From Virgibacillus sp. NKC19-16 (GTDB lineage: Bacteria > Bacillota > Bacilli > Bacillales > Amphibacillaceae), in contig NZ_CP074373.1 of NCBI RefSeq assembly GCF_021560035.1, forward strand, positions 1,112,001-1,176,000: 64,000 nucleotides of DNA, given 5' to 3'. The notes beneath the pieces are model-generated. The model made no database searches. It saw only the letters and a program-made list of their open reading frames with translations, and was not told the DNA's origin. This document shows, piece by piece, positions 26,849 through 35,381 of this stretch. Each line of letters opens with the position of its first letter. Positions within the stretch are counted from its first letter, which is position 1. The position numbers and the translations under genes are program-made.

Positions 26849-28087
26849 GTGGTGGAAAAGCAAAAAGTACTTATTAATGGAGAACGGCTAAAAAATACCG
26901 TAGAAGAGTTCGCTGATTTCGGGAGGACTGAAAACAATGGCGTTACACGTTTAGCATTATCCGAAATAGACCTTAAAGTCAGGAAGCATTTCAAGTCCGA
27001 GTGTGAAAAGCTTGGAATGACAGTCGTGTGGGATGATATGGCTAATATGTATGCTACATTGCAGGGAATAGATGAAGATGCGTTACCGGTGGTTATGGGG
27101 TCCCATTTGGATTCGGTCGAAAGGGGTGGAAGGTTTGACGGGGTGCTTGGTGTATTGACAGGACTAGAAGTAGTTCGAACGCTCGTGGAACATGACATCA
27201 AACCCCAAGTCCCTATTGTAGTCGCCAATATTACCAATGAAGAGGGAGCACGATTTGAACCCGCGATGATGTGTTCCGGTGTGCTTTCCGGCTGGTTTGA
27301 TAAATCGACCATGTTGCAGGTTGCAGACCCGAATGGGATGACGTTTGGGGAAGCACTTAAAAACAGCGGATTTGAAGGAAAGGAAGAAAATCGTTTAACA
27401 AACGCTCAAGCTTTTTTAGAACTGCACATTGAACAAGGACCTGTTTTAGAAAGCGAATCACTGCAGATTGGTGTCGTTGAAGGTGTAGTTGGCATGGTCA
27501 ATTATGAAATCGAAGTAACGGGTGACTCCGACCATGCGGGTACAACACCAATGCCAATGCGTAAAGATGCCTTGTTTGCCGCTAACAATTTAATTACCGA
27601 AATACGTGAGAAAATGAATAAATTGGATGATCGTTTGGTCTATACGATGGGTAGGATAAATGTAAGCCCAAATATCCATACCGTCATCCCCAATAAGGTA
27701 GTGTTCACCCTGGAGGCACGTCATCAGGAAGCCGAAACACTTCGCCAGGTAGAAGAAATCGTTGAAGGCCTGACGGATTCTGCAGGCAAAGAAGCGTGTG
27801 AAGTGAAAACAATTAAGCAATGGGACCGGATTACGGTATGGTTTGATGAACAACTCGTAAATACAGTGGAACAATCGGCGAAAAGTATGGGATATTCCTA
27901 TAAACGCATGGTAAGCGGCGCAGGCCATGACGCGCAGTTTATTTCAACTTATATTCCAACCGCCATGCTCTTTATACCGAGTATAAACGGGAAGAGCCAT
28001 GCGGAAGATGAGCTAACACCTTGGGAGGATTGTGAAAACGGCGTGAATGTTATTTTGCAGACGGTTTTAGGTTTGGCAGTGGAGTAA
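26849..28087 (+). CDS. Second M20-family Zn amidohydrolase (beta-ureidopropionase/allantoate amidohydrolase group)
   Basis: 412 aa from GTG 26849 (GGGAGG upstream). Metal ligands and motifs parallel those of the first amidohydrolase: GSHLDSVERGG, FDGVLG, ANITNEEGARF, LHIEQGPVLES, GAGHDAQ and the late SHAEDE. The dimer-domain GDSDHAGTTPMPMR motif is typical of N-carbamoyl-L-amino acid hydrolases. Having two paralogues flanking one pathway suggests division of labour, for example uracil- versus thymine-derived carbamoyl amino acids, or hydantoin-derived carbamoyl-alpha-amino acids. It is the last gene before a double terminator. Confidence 0.82.
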   Translation: MVEKQKVLINGERLKNTVEEFADFGRTENNGVTRLALSEIDLKVRKHFKSECEKLGMTVVWDDMANMYATLQGIDEDALPVVMGSHLDSVERGGRFDGVLGVLTGLEVVRTLVEHDIKPQVPIVVANITNEEGARFEPAMMCSGVLSGWFDKSTMLQVADPNGMTFGEALKNSGFEGKEENRLTNAQAFLELHIEQGPVLESESLQIGVVEGVVGMVNYEIEVTGDSDHAGTTPMPMRKDALFAANNLITEIREKMNKLDDRLVYTMGRINVSPNIHTVIPNKVVFTLEARHQEAETLRQVEEIVEGLTDSAGKEACEVKTIKQWDRITVWFDEQLVNTVEQSAKSMGYSYKRMVSGAGHDAQFISTYIPTAMLFIPSINGKSHAEDELTPWEDCENGVNVILQTVLGLAVE

Positions 28088-28109
28088 ATTAACTGGATTA
28101 GTGGCAAAG

Positions 28110-28152
28110 GCTTGAGAGAAATCTATTCTGATAGATTTCTCTCAAGCTTTTT
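28110..28152 (+). terminator. Strong terminator of the pyrimidine operon
   Basis: Perfect 17-bp stem (GCTTGAGAGAAATCTAT / ATAGATTTCTCTCAAGC) with a 4-base loop and TTTTT, 22 bases after the amidohydrolase stop. Confidence 0.92.
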
Positions 28153-28156
28153 CAAT

Positions 28157-28202
28157 AAAAGATGACTCTTAATTTCAAAAGTGAATTTGAGTCATCTTTT
28201 TT
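28157..28202. terminator. Second, tandem terminator
   Basis: AAAAGATGACTC pairs with GAGTCATCTTTT over 12 bp, with partial pairing inside the loop, and is followed by TT. It is symmetrical enough to act on both strands and directly follows the first terminator. Confidence 0.7.
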
Positions 28203-28445
28203 ATATCCTTCTGTAGTTTAACTGAAAATAGAAAGATTCTCAGTGGCATTGTGCTTACTTAGTTTTTAAAAAGATGTTTAAAACTCTTAGCGTGTTAGAA
28301 TGAAAATCGTTTAGTTCTCCGATTTCTTTAATACGACTCTTTATTACAAGTGTTGCTCACTTTTTCTTTTCAGTGCTCTAGTTATGGATAAAATTAAGAA
28401 ACAATTATGATTAGGGAGAAAAAAACATAGTAATGGATCGCCGAA

Positions 28446-28757
28446 GTGTTAGAAGATTTGACTCAAGAACAACCGGAACAGCTAAAGCAATGGAAAAAGA
28501 CACCCCCGAAATTGGCACGGACCATGCACCTTCATCAAAAACTTCGTGCCTGGATCGTTGTGACAATTTGGAAGAAGCTTAGGAACTCTTGGTCGATTGG
28601 GAAGAGAAGGTTTTGGCCTCTTCCCTGGATCCGTTCCATTAGCTTTCTCCCCGTGCTTAAATCCAATTTCATAGGACGAACAGTTAATTTGATTATTGTA
28701 TTCTCTATAGAAGTATTCTCGTTCATGAATGAACTTCCCCTTTTTTTATCATCTTAA
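28446..28757 (+). pseudogene. Probable transposase remnant (ISL3-like)
   Basis: A 103-codon frame here has unusual composition. Reading another frame across 28540-28640 gives CLDRCDNLEEA, stop, ELLVDWEEKVLASSLDPFH, which resembles the EEAEELL.W...A..S.IP.F stretch of ISL3-type transposases. I read this as a stop- and frameshift-ridden fragment of an insertion sequence, not a working gene. The match is by eye and weak. Confidence 0.35.
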
Positions 28758-28807
28758 ATTAACAGAATACAACTTAACTACTCTATAAAGGAATTGAAGA
28801 TGAAGCG

Positions 28808-28855
28808 CACTTGTCATAAAGTGAAAACACGGTAACAATTTCACTTTATGAAGTG
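28808..28855. repeat. Long inverted repeat
   Basis: CACTT...CATAAAGTGAAA (28808-28826) is the reverse complement of TTTCACTTTATG-AAGTG (28839-28855): a 12-bp perfect inner stem plus a 5-bp outer stem, loop 12 bases. No T-tract follows. It could be an operator, a miniature mobile element or the end of the decayed insertion sequence just upstream. Confidence 0.55.
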
Positions 28856-29488
28856 TCTAATCATTAATAATTAAAAAAGTAAAGCGCTTGTGTGGATTTT
28901 TATGTTATTTTGTTGAAGCTAAATTCACGTCCGGTTTCGATCTCTACCACGCATAGTCCAAAAGTGGAGCGTAAAAGATATTTATAAAACGTCTTCAATG
29001 AGATGAAGGGAGAAGATATTGATGGTCGTAGAATGAATAAAGATAAACTAAATAAAATTGGATGATTTAACAGAAAGTATAATAACATGTGAAGTGATAG
29101 TATTAACAGAAGAGAAACGTCAAGTAGGGGACGATTCCGATGATTTACGAAGTACTAGGAGGGTTTTCAAGTATAGACGATTTAGGTAATGTGTCTATAC
29201 TTTTTAACACAAAGTATTCTTAAGCCAATAGAAAATTAACAATATGTCTAGTGGATTATCATCTTATAGATGATATAATTCAATTATATCAAAAATTCAA
29301 GATATATTCTATCTCGTGATATTTTTAAATTAATTTTAGAGTATTTTTATTAGCGATTACATAATTAAGGTTTATTCGGATTATGGTGAGCGACCTGAGA
29401 TTTATAAGAATATAATTAAAATCTTAAAAAATGGGTGGTGAATTTTGAGAGTATAAATTAGAAATAAAAAGGAAAAGGGGAAATTCAG

Positions 29489-29707
29489 ATGAAAGCTACA
29501 TTTAAACTACCAAAAACTAAAAAAGGTTGGTTTAGTGTTTGTTTAGTTGCGTTTGTAATTGCTTTAGGTTCCTGGCCAATCATTCATCTATTTAATAAAG
29601 AAATCATTGTATTAGGAATGCCATTAATGATGCTGTGGTCTATTGTGCTTATTTTTTTAACAACTTTTTCTATGATACTAATCGATAAAATTGGGGGTGC
29701 CGATTGA
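29489..29707 (+). CDS. Small two-helix membrane protein paired with an SSS symporter
   Basis: 72 aa with two predicted membrane helices (about residues 16-34 and 42-66) and a basic N-terminus, GGGGAAA ribosome site upstream. Its stop overlaps the start of the following symporter (TGATG), so the two are translationally coupled. It plays the same positional role as YhdT before PanF and probably is an accessory subunit. No confident family name. Confidence 0.72.
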   Translation: MKATFKLPKTKKGWFSVCLVAFVIALGSWPIIHLFNKEIIVLGMPLMMLWSIVLIFLTTFSMILIDKIGGAD

Positions 29708-31206
29708 TGTATGAGTATATTCCTCTAATTATAACCCTATCATATATGGTTATTGCCGTAGTAATGGGCTCCTTCGCAGGAAAGGGAATGAATATGGATA
29801 GCGCAGAAAATTGGGGGGTTGGTAGTAGAAGCATGGGGCCTATTATGGTCTACCTTTTAATTGGTGCTGGCGGTGTAAGCGCTTATACTTTCATGGGATC
29901 TCCAGGATGGGCGTATTCTAAAGGTGCTCCTGCTTTATATGTTGTTGTTTATTTAACATATATGGCATTTTTAGCGTGGTATTTTGGGCCTAAAGTTTGG
30001 AGGCTTGGGAAAAAATATAATCACGTAACTCAGCCAGGGGCTATTGCTGATCGTTATGAAAGCAAAGCTCTAGGAGGTATAACATCTATTGTTACCTCAA
30101 TTGGACTTTTAGCTTACGCAGTAATTCAGACTACTGGTGCAGCTTATATTTTAAATGTAATGAGTTATGGGCTAATTCCAATTTGGATCGGTGTTTTTTT
30201 ATCATTGGGCGCAGTTTCAATTTATCTTTATAGAAGTGGCCTGAAAGCTATTGGATTAACGAATGCTTTTCAGGGAGCTTTAATGTTGTTTGTATCTTTT
30301 TTCGTAGGTTTATGGGCCACTAATCAATTCACTGGTGGATTTTCCATAACCCCTATTTTTGAAAGAGTAGCACAAGACGTTCCCGAGTTCTTTACACTTC
30401 CTGGCGCTTTAGGGGATATGAATGTTACTTTCTGGACAACTTCAATATTAATATCATTTTTCTCAATATGGCAAAATCACTGGATTCAGTGGATGGGAGC
30501 AAAATCCGAGCAGTCTCTTAGAAGGTCTGCAAGATTACTACCAACATTCTATATTGTTCTCATACCGATGATAATTGTAGGTTTTATTGGAATATTTATG
30601 TATCCAGAAATAGGTAATCCAGACCATGTTGCTATTCAATTAGCTGTTGACACTATGCCAGTCATTGTAGCTGGTTTATTGGGTGCTGGAACTCTTGCAG
30701 CATCAATGTCATCTAGTGAACCATGTTTTCATGCAACCGCTTTAAGTTACAGTAAAGATGTATTACAACCAATGCTTAACTGGAGCGATGAAACTGCAGG
30801 TAAGTGGACGAGACGATTAATATTTCCGATCATGTTATTTATTGTAGCACCAATTGCTATCATACAACCTGCAAGTCTAGTGTATATGTTATTAATTGGA
30901 TATGGATTTATTGCACAATCGTTTCCAGCTATAGTAGGTATGTTCATGTGGCCCAGAGGAACTAAACACGGAGCTTTATGGGGAATAATTGCCGGTTTTA
31001 TTATCACGTTAATTTTTTCTTTCGTCGTCGTACATCCGCTTGATATACATGCTGGAATCTGGGGTTTAATAGCTAACGCTGTAGTGTTTTTTGCTGTTTC
31101 ATTAATGACTCAGCCGGTATCTAAAGAGACTGTCGAACGGTTCTTCCCTGATATGATTGATGAGCTTTATGAAGATGAAAATGAATCCACAGTCCATGTT
31201 AAATAA
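29707..31206 (+). CDS. Sodium:solute symporter (SSS family)
   Basis: 499 aa from ATG 29707, which overlaps the preceding stop. About 13 helices; family features include WGVGSRSMGPIMVYLLIGAG near helix 2 and the LAASMSSSEPCFHATALSYSKD sodium-site helix. It imports an organic solute driven by sodium. The genes that follow (a C45 Ntn acyltransferase and an M20 carboxypeptidase) suggest an N-acylated amino acid or small amide substrate, by context only. Confidence 0.85.
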   Translation: MYEYIPLIITLSYMVIAVVMGSFAGKGMNMDSAENWGVGSRSMGPIMVYLLIGAGGVSAYTFMGSPGWAYSKGAPALYVVVYLTYMAFLAWYFGPKVWRLGKKYNHVTQPGAIADRYESKALGGITSIVTSIGLLAYAVIQTTGAAYILNVMSYGLIPIWIGVFLSLGAVSIYLYRSGLKAIGLTNAFQGALMLFVSFFVGLWATNQFTGGFSITPIFERVAQDVPEFFTLPGALGDMNVTFWTTSILISFFSIWQNHWIQWMGAKSEQSLRRSARLLPTFYIVLIPMIIVGFIGIFMYPEIGNPDHVAIQLAVDTMPVIVAGLLGAGTLAASMSSSEPCFHATALSYSKDVLQPMLNWSDETAGKWTRRLIFPIMLFIVAPIAIIQPASLVYMLLIGYGFIAQSFPAIVGMFMWPRGTKHGALWGIIAGFIITLIFSFVVVHPLDIHAGIWGLIANAVVFFAVSLMTQPVSKETVERFFPDMIDELYEDENESTVHVK

Positions 31207-31223
31207 ATTTACGTGGAATATAT

Positions 31224-31564
31224 ATGGGGAAACTATACCTTTATATTGATGGAGAAATTATTACTGACAAGAATACTTCAAATCCATTTAATTCAATGCG
31301 TGGAATTCATGCATCAGTTACCAGTCTACCTTGGGCCAGGCTATGATAAAAGAGTGTCAGTTCTTCAGGCAATACGGATTTATACTTTTAATGATACTTG
31401 CTTCCTTTGAAGATTTTATTAAGGGGATATTGGAGCCTAGTAAACTAGCTGACTTCTTGTTTGATGAGTTACCTAAGGCACAAGTGGAGTGGACTATTGT
31501 AGATGGAGAAACGATTTTGATTTACACCAAATCAAAGGTGAAAGCTCGAATTTATGGGGAATAA
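31224..31564 (+). pseudogene. Frameshifted small gene, family unknown
   Basis: An ATG at 31224 opens a 41-codon frame (MGKLYLYIDGEIITDKNT...) that stops near 31347. A second frame overlapping it from 31331 continues with sensible protein sequence (SKLADFLFDELPKAQVEWTI...KARIYGE) to 31564. A third frame runs through the middle. The pieces look like one disrupted protein of about 110 residues between the symporter and the acyltransferase. I do not recognise it. Confidence 0.4.
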
Positions 31565-31798
31565 AAATTTTAGTTGGATAATATTATTTCTTATAGAAAT
31601 GAAGATTATAGGGTTTATAGGTTTGAATTGTTAATTACAAAGTATAAAGAGTAATAAAGCTTGATATAAAAACAAAGGCTACCGAAACCCTATATTTCGT
31701 GAATAGGTAAACCTGTAGATTGCTAACATGCTCAAGAAATGGCTAAGTATTACTGTTTTAAAATGTTTTGTTAATGATAGGGGAGGATGGTTTACTAA

Positions 31799-32854
31799 AT
31801 GACAGAATTTTCACCAGAAGAAAATACGATACTAAGATTATCAGGTACACCTTACCAAATTGGATATAAGCATGGTAATACTTTGAAAGATAAAGTTCAT
31901 AATAGCCTAGAAACATATGAAAAAATGTTTAGAGAGACATCAGGATATTCATGGAAAGAGGCATGTGAAAAATCTTTATTACATTTAACAGCTATTGAAG
32001 AATATAATTTAAATTATATTAAAGAAATGGAAGGCATTGCTGATGGTGCCAATGTTAAGTTTGAAGATATTCTCATCCTTAATACTAGAAGTGAAATTGC
32101 TTTGGTAGACTCACCGGATGGGTGCACTTCATTTGCTTTAACAAGACCCAAAACTCTTAAATCCTGGTTAGCTCAAAATTGGGATTGGAAAGGAGAGCAA
32201 ACTGATTCATTAATACACTTAGAAATTCAGCAAACAAATCTTCCAACAATACAAATTATAACTGAAGCGGGAATTATCGGAAAAATAGGTTGTAATAGTG
32301 AGGGCATCGGTGTATGTCTTAATGCGTTAGTAACAAATACTTGGCAAGCCAAAGTTCCTATTCATTTAGGATTAAGATCCGTACTTGAATCTGATTCAAT
32401 TGAAAAGGCTATTTCTAGGGTGGATAATAACCAAATGGCATCTCCTGCTAATTTTTTAATAGCTTCACGAACGGGGCAATCAGTAAGTATGGAGGTATCT
32501 CCTATACATACTGAACAATTACAACCAAAAAATGGAGTGTTAATTCATACAAATCATATTTGTGCAGAAGAAATGAAGCGAAAAGTAAGAGAAGATGTTG
32601 CTTCAGATTCCTATAATCGCCTTACTAAAATCGGTGAACTAACAAGAAATTTAACAAAAGAAGACGTAAATGCAAAAGATTTATTTTATTTACTTTCAAA
32701 TCATGAGAACTACCCAGATTCTATATGCCGCCATTCTTTTGAGAAGAATACTTCAAAATTCTCAGGAATGGAAACTGTCTTCAGCATTGTTATGGATTTG
32801 ACTGATAACAAATTGACTTGGATTAAAGGAAAGCCCTGTGAATTTATAATTTAA
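31799..32854 (+). CDS. C45-family Ntn hydrolase (acyl-CoA:6-APA acyltransferase / penicillin-acylase-like)
   Basis: 351 aa. The N-terminal region contains LSGTPYQIGYKHG and EMEGIADGANV, then the self-processing site DGCTSFAL, where C109 would become the N-terminal nucleophile, followed by AQNWDW. This matches peptidase family C45, whose members hydrolyse or transfer acyl groups on amides, N-acyl amino acids or penicillins. It has a GGGGAGG ribosome site. It lies between an SSS importer and an M20 peptidase, so it probably cleaves an imported acylated amino compound. Real substrate unknown. Confidence 0.82.
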   Translation: MTEFSPEENTILRLSGTPYQIGYKHGNTLKDKVHNSLETYEKMFRETSGYSWKEACEKSLLHLTAIEEYNLNYIKEMEGIADGANVKFEDILILNTRSEIALVDSPDGCTSFALTRPKTLKSWLAQNWDWKGEQTDSLIHLEIQQTNLPTIQIITEAGIIGKIGCNSEGIGVCLNALVTNTWQAKVPIHLGLRSVLESDSIEKAISRVDNNQMASPANFLIASRTGQSVSMEVSPIHTEQLQPKNGVLIHTNHICAEEMKRKVREDVASDSYNRLTKIGELTRNLTKEDVNAKDLFYLLSNHENYPDSICRHSFEKNTSKFSGMETVFSIVMDLTDNKLTWIKGKPCEFII

Positions 32855-33143
32855 TAATCTTAACCTACTTCTAAGAATTGAGTATAGTGTACGCACTTGA
32901 GTATTAAATTCTAAAGCATAAAAAGCAAAAAATTAAGGGCATATGGAAAAATGTTTAATTAATAGTCTCACAAAATTCGAGGATAAAAAAAGGGGAATGC
33001 TAAATTCCTAGTTCAAGGCCGAGCGAAACTGAAAAAATTCTTCCGAAAAAAGGAGGAAAACCAAGCAGATGAGGCAAGGAGAAACTTGTTCCATTGTCCT
33101 CGGTGAATGGCGAGAACCTAAATTACAAAAGGGAGAGAATTTA

Positions 33144-34316
33144 ATGTCGGAAGAAAAAATGCTTTTAGAATATATGGAAAAACATAATGAAGAGTTTTTA
33201 GATATGTTAAAAGAAGCCGTGAATTTAGAATCACCAACTGAGGGTGACAAGGAAGATTTAAAAAAATGCAGGGATTATTTCGAAAGAACCTTTTCAGAAA
33301 TAGGCTTTAAGTGCAATGTTGTGCCAAGTAACGACAGTCGTTATGGGGACCATCTTCTAATGGAATTAGGAGAGGGTGATGAACAGGTACTTTTTGTGGG
33401 TCACTATGACACTGTGTATGAAAAAGGCGCATTTGGTGACGTGTGGAAACAAGAAGGTACTAAAGTATGGGGGCCAGGTGTATTTGACATGAAAGGTGGA
33501 GACCTGCAAGTTTATATGGTTGGAAAAGCACTAAAGGAGCTTAGTTTGTTTCCTAAAAACAAAAAGATTGTGTTTTTTTTAAGTTCTGATGAAGAAGCGG
33601 GCAGCCCTACATCACATATGCATTATAAAGAGTTAGCCAAAAAGAGCAAAGCTTCCTTTGTTGTGGAACCAACTTTTGGGGACTATTCTGGTGGCTTGAC
33701 AATCGGACGCTATGCCCGAGGGAACTATACATTTGTTGCAGAAGGGAAGCCAGCGCACTCTGGTCAAGAGCCTGAAAATGCAGAAAGCAGCTTGAAAGAA
33801 CTGGCGCAGCAGGCTGTTTACCTAGAAAGCCTTACGGATCTGGAAAATGGTGTGGCAATCGCCTGTACTTGCTTAAATAGCGGCAATGCTGGCTGGCCCA
33901 CCGTACCAGGTTTTGGAGAGCTTACCATAGATGCCAGATTTTCTTCTGCCGATATCGCGGAAAAATACGATTCATTGTTTCAAAATCTAAAGCCATTTAA
34001 CTCTGAGGTTAAAATTACGACAAAGGGTGGTATAGAAAAACCGCCTTTTGATGAAAATCATGCTGCACACAGGGCTCTTTATGAAAATGCCAAAGAGGTT
34101 GGAAAAAGGTTTAATATGGATATGACAGGAGATATTGGGAGGGCTGGAACTGATGGTAATTTCACTGCATCTGTTGGTTGTCCAACTCTTGATGGTATGG
34201 GAATGAGTGGAGATTTCGCGCATCAGCCAGGTAAGGAATATATTAATACAGATGATATTGCTGTTAGAGGTGCTTTTGTAGCACATATGGTGCTTGAAGT
34301 TTTAAGAGGTGAGTAA
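33144..34316 (+). CDS. M20-family metallopeptidase (glutamate carboxypeptidase / CPG2-like)
   Basis: 390 aa from ATG 33144 with GGGAGAG six bases upstream; the open stretch to 33069 lacks a ribosome site and is likely leader. Zinc ligands are visible in the order of the CPG2 group: VGHYDTVYEKG, GPGVFDMKGG, SSDEEAGSPTS, VVEPTFGDYSGG and the late FAHQPGKE histidine; GKPAHSGQEPENA marks the dimer domain. It releases C-terminal glutamate or deacylates amino acids. It likely works after the C45 enzyme on the same compound. Confidence 0.82.
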   Translation: MSEEKMLLEYMEKHNEEFLDMLKEAVNLESPTEGDKEDLKKCRDYFERTFSEIGFKCNVVPSNDSRYGDHLLMELGEGDEQVLFVGHYDTVYEKGAFGDVWKQEGTKVWGPGVFDMKGGDLQVYMVGKALKELSLFPKNKKIVFFLSSDEEAGSPTSHMHYKELAKKSKASFVVEPTFGDYSGGLTIGRYARGNYTFVAEGKPAHSGQEPENAESSLKELAQQAVYLESLTDLENGVAIACTCLNSGNAGWPTVPGFGELTIDARFSSADIAEKYDSLFQNLKPFNSEVKITTKGGIEKPPFDENHAAHRALYENAKEVGKRFNMDMTGDIGRAGTDGNFTASVGCPTLDGMGMSGDFAHQPGKEYINTDDIAVRGAFVAHMVLEVLRGE

Positions 34317-35222
34317 TATATTGCGTATAGCGCGCTGTGGGACAGTCTGAATGACGAAAAGTCAGCTATTCCATGATTAAAAGGTATGGATGAACGCTGG
34401 TTAAAAAATAATTTTTTAAAAGATATTGGAAATTTTTATTCAGAAAATTCACTTTAATGGTATTGAAGCTCATGAATGGGATTATTTGTTTCAACAGAGA
34501 GATCAAGCTTCGTTATAGGAAAGACGCTTTGTAGGAAATAAAAAAGGTGCTGTCTCAAGATGAACACTTACTACAACCGAATACGGAGAAGACGATTGAT
34601 ATTCAAACCATTAGGGCACAGACTGACTTAAGGAGCATTTCCGGTATCCACTTGTATAATTATAAGCAGTTAAAGAGTGTGACGATTAAGTATAAATAAA
34701 AAAGGAAAACCAACAAATTCACAACACAAAATGATGAATTTGTTGGTTTTCTTTTTTTCTTTTAGAATTTCTCCTCTTACTTTTAGTTCAAGGAAATTTG
34801 TTTCGTTAAAACTCTTCTAAAATAGAAATTGTTTCCCGTAGATTGGCTGAAGGAAGGTTTCAAGTTCAGTAACAATTCCATTGTAGTTCCGTCCTCTAGT
34901 TTGACTAGGATCGCGAAACCATTGTCATTATTTTAAAAAAGGTCTTTTTTATAATGCATACCGAGACTTCTTATCCCTGTTTTTCCACACCTAGCATGGG
35001 TAAACTCTGAAGTTAAAAGGCAGAGGACTTTTCTATTTTATTCATCTGTCACAAAATGTCTTCATAAACCTATAAGAACTTGACACTTTGTCTAGTATAT
35101 TTGTTAACTGAAGAAAATACAATAACTTGTAACAAAATATTTGTAAAAATATATCTAATTTAGATTTAGATTGTGTGAAAACGCCTAACAAAGTTGTAAT
35201 TACTATTAAAGGGGGCGAATCC
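34317..35222. other. 900-base region with decayed coding fragments
   Basis: Between 34317 and 34700 short protein-like pieces occur in different frames without starts (for example GIEAHEWDYLFQQRDQASL near 34450, and a 51-codon open run ending ...GIHLYNYKQLKSVTIKYK at 34545-34700). They look like tails of lost genes. After a strong terminator (34705-34758), the segment to 35222 is AT-rich upstream DNA for the next operon. Confidence 0.45.
34705..34758 (+). terminator. Strong terminator
   Basis: A perfect 17-bp stem starting GAAAACCAACAAATTCA, loop 13 bases, followed by TTTTTTT. Because the stem is nearly self-symmetrical it may act on both strands. Confidence 0.9.
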
Positions 35223-35348
35223 ATGTTTAATTTACCTTGGGAAACTGTACTGTTAATGTTGCCTTGGCCAGTGATCTGGGTCACTTCAGCTTTAGTCATG
35301 TATTTCAAAATGCGTCGGGATGAAAAAATTGGAGATACAGAAGAATAA
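35223..35348 (+). CDS. 41-residue membrane protein preceding an SSS symporter
   Basis: ATG 35223 follows AAAGGGGGCGA at good distance. The peptide begins MFNLPWETVLLMLPWPVIW and has one long hydrophobic helix (about residues 8-29), then a charged tail KMRRDEKIGDTEE. It ends 33 bases before the symporter gene. It is the third case in this window of a tiny membrane protein directly before an SSS transporter. Confidence 0.65.
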   Translation: MFNLPWETVLLMLPWPVIWVTSALVMYFKMRRDEKIGDTEE

Positions 35349-35381
35349 CATAAAAACTTACTAGAAGGGAAGTAATCATTA

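Larger units (their letters stand above)
28203..29488. other. 1.3-kb region without an intact gene
   Basis: Apart from the transposase-like remnant at 28446-28757 and the inverted repeat at 28808-28855, I see only AT-rich DNA with short broken frames. It separates the pyrimidine operon from the next transporter module and looks like a decayed insertion scar. Confidence 0.5.

Noticed and set aside
28446-28757. Real 103-residue protein
   Set aside because: No ribosome site, odd composition, and better transposase-like sequence in another, stop-interrupted frame.
33069-33143. N-terminal extension of the M20 carboxypeptidase
   Set aside because: No family similarity and a better ribosome site exists before ATG 33144.
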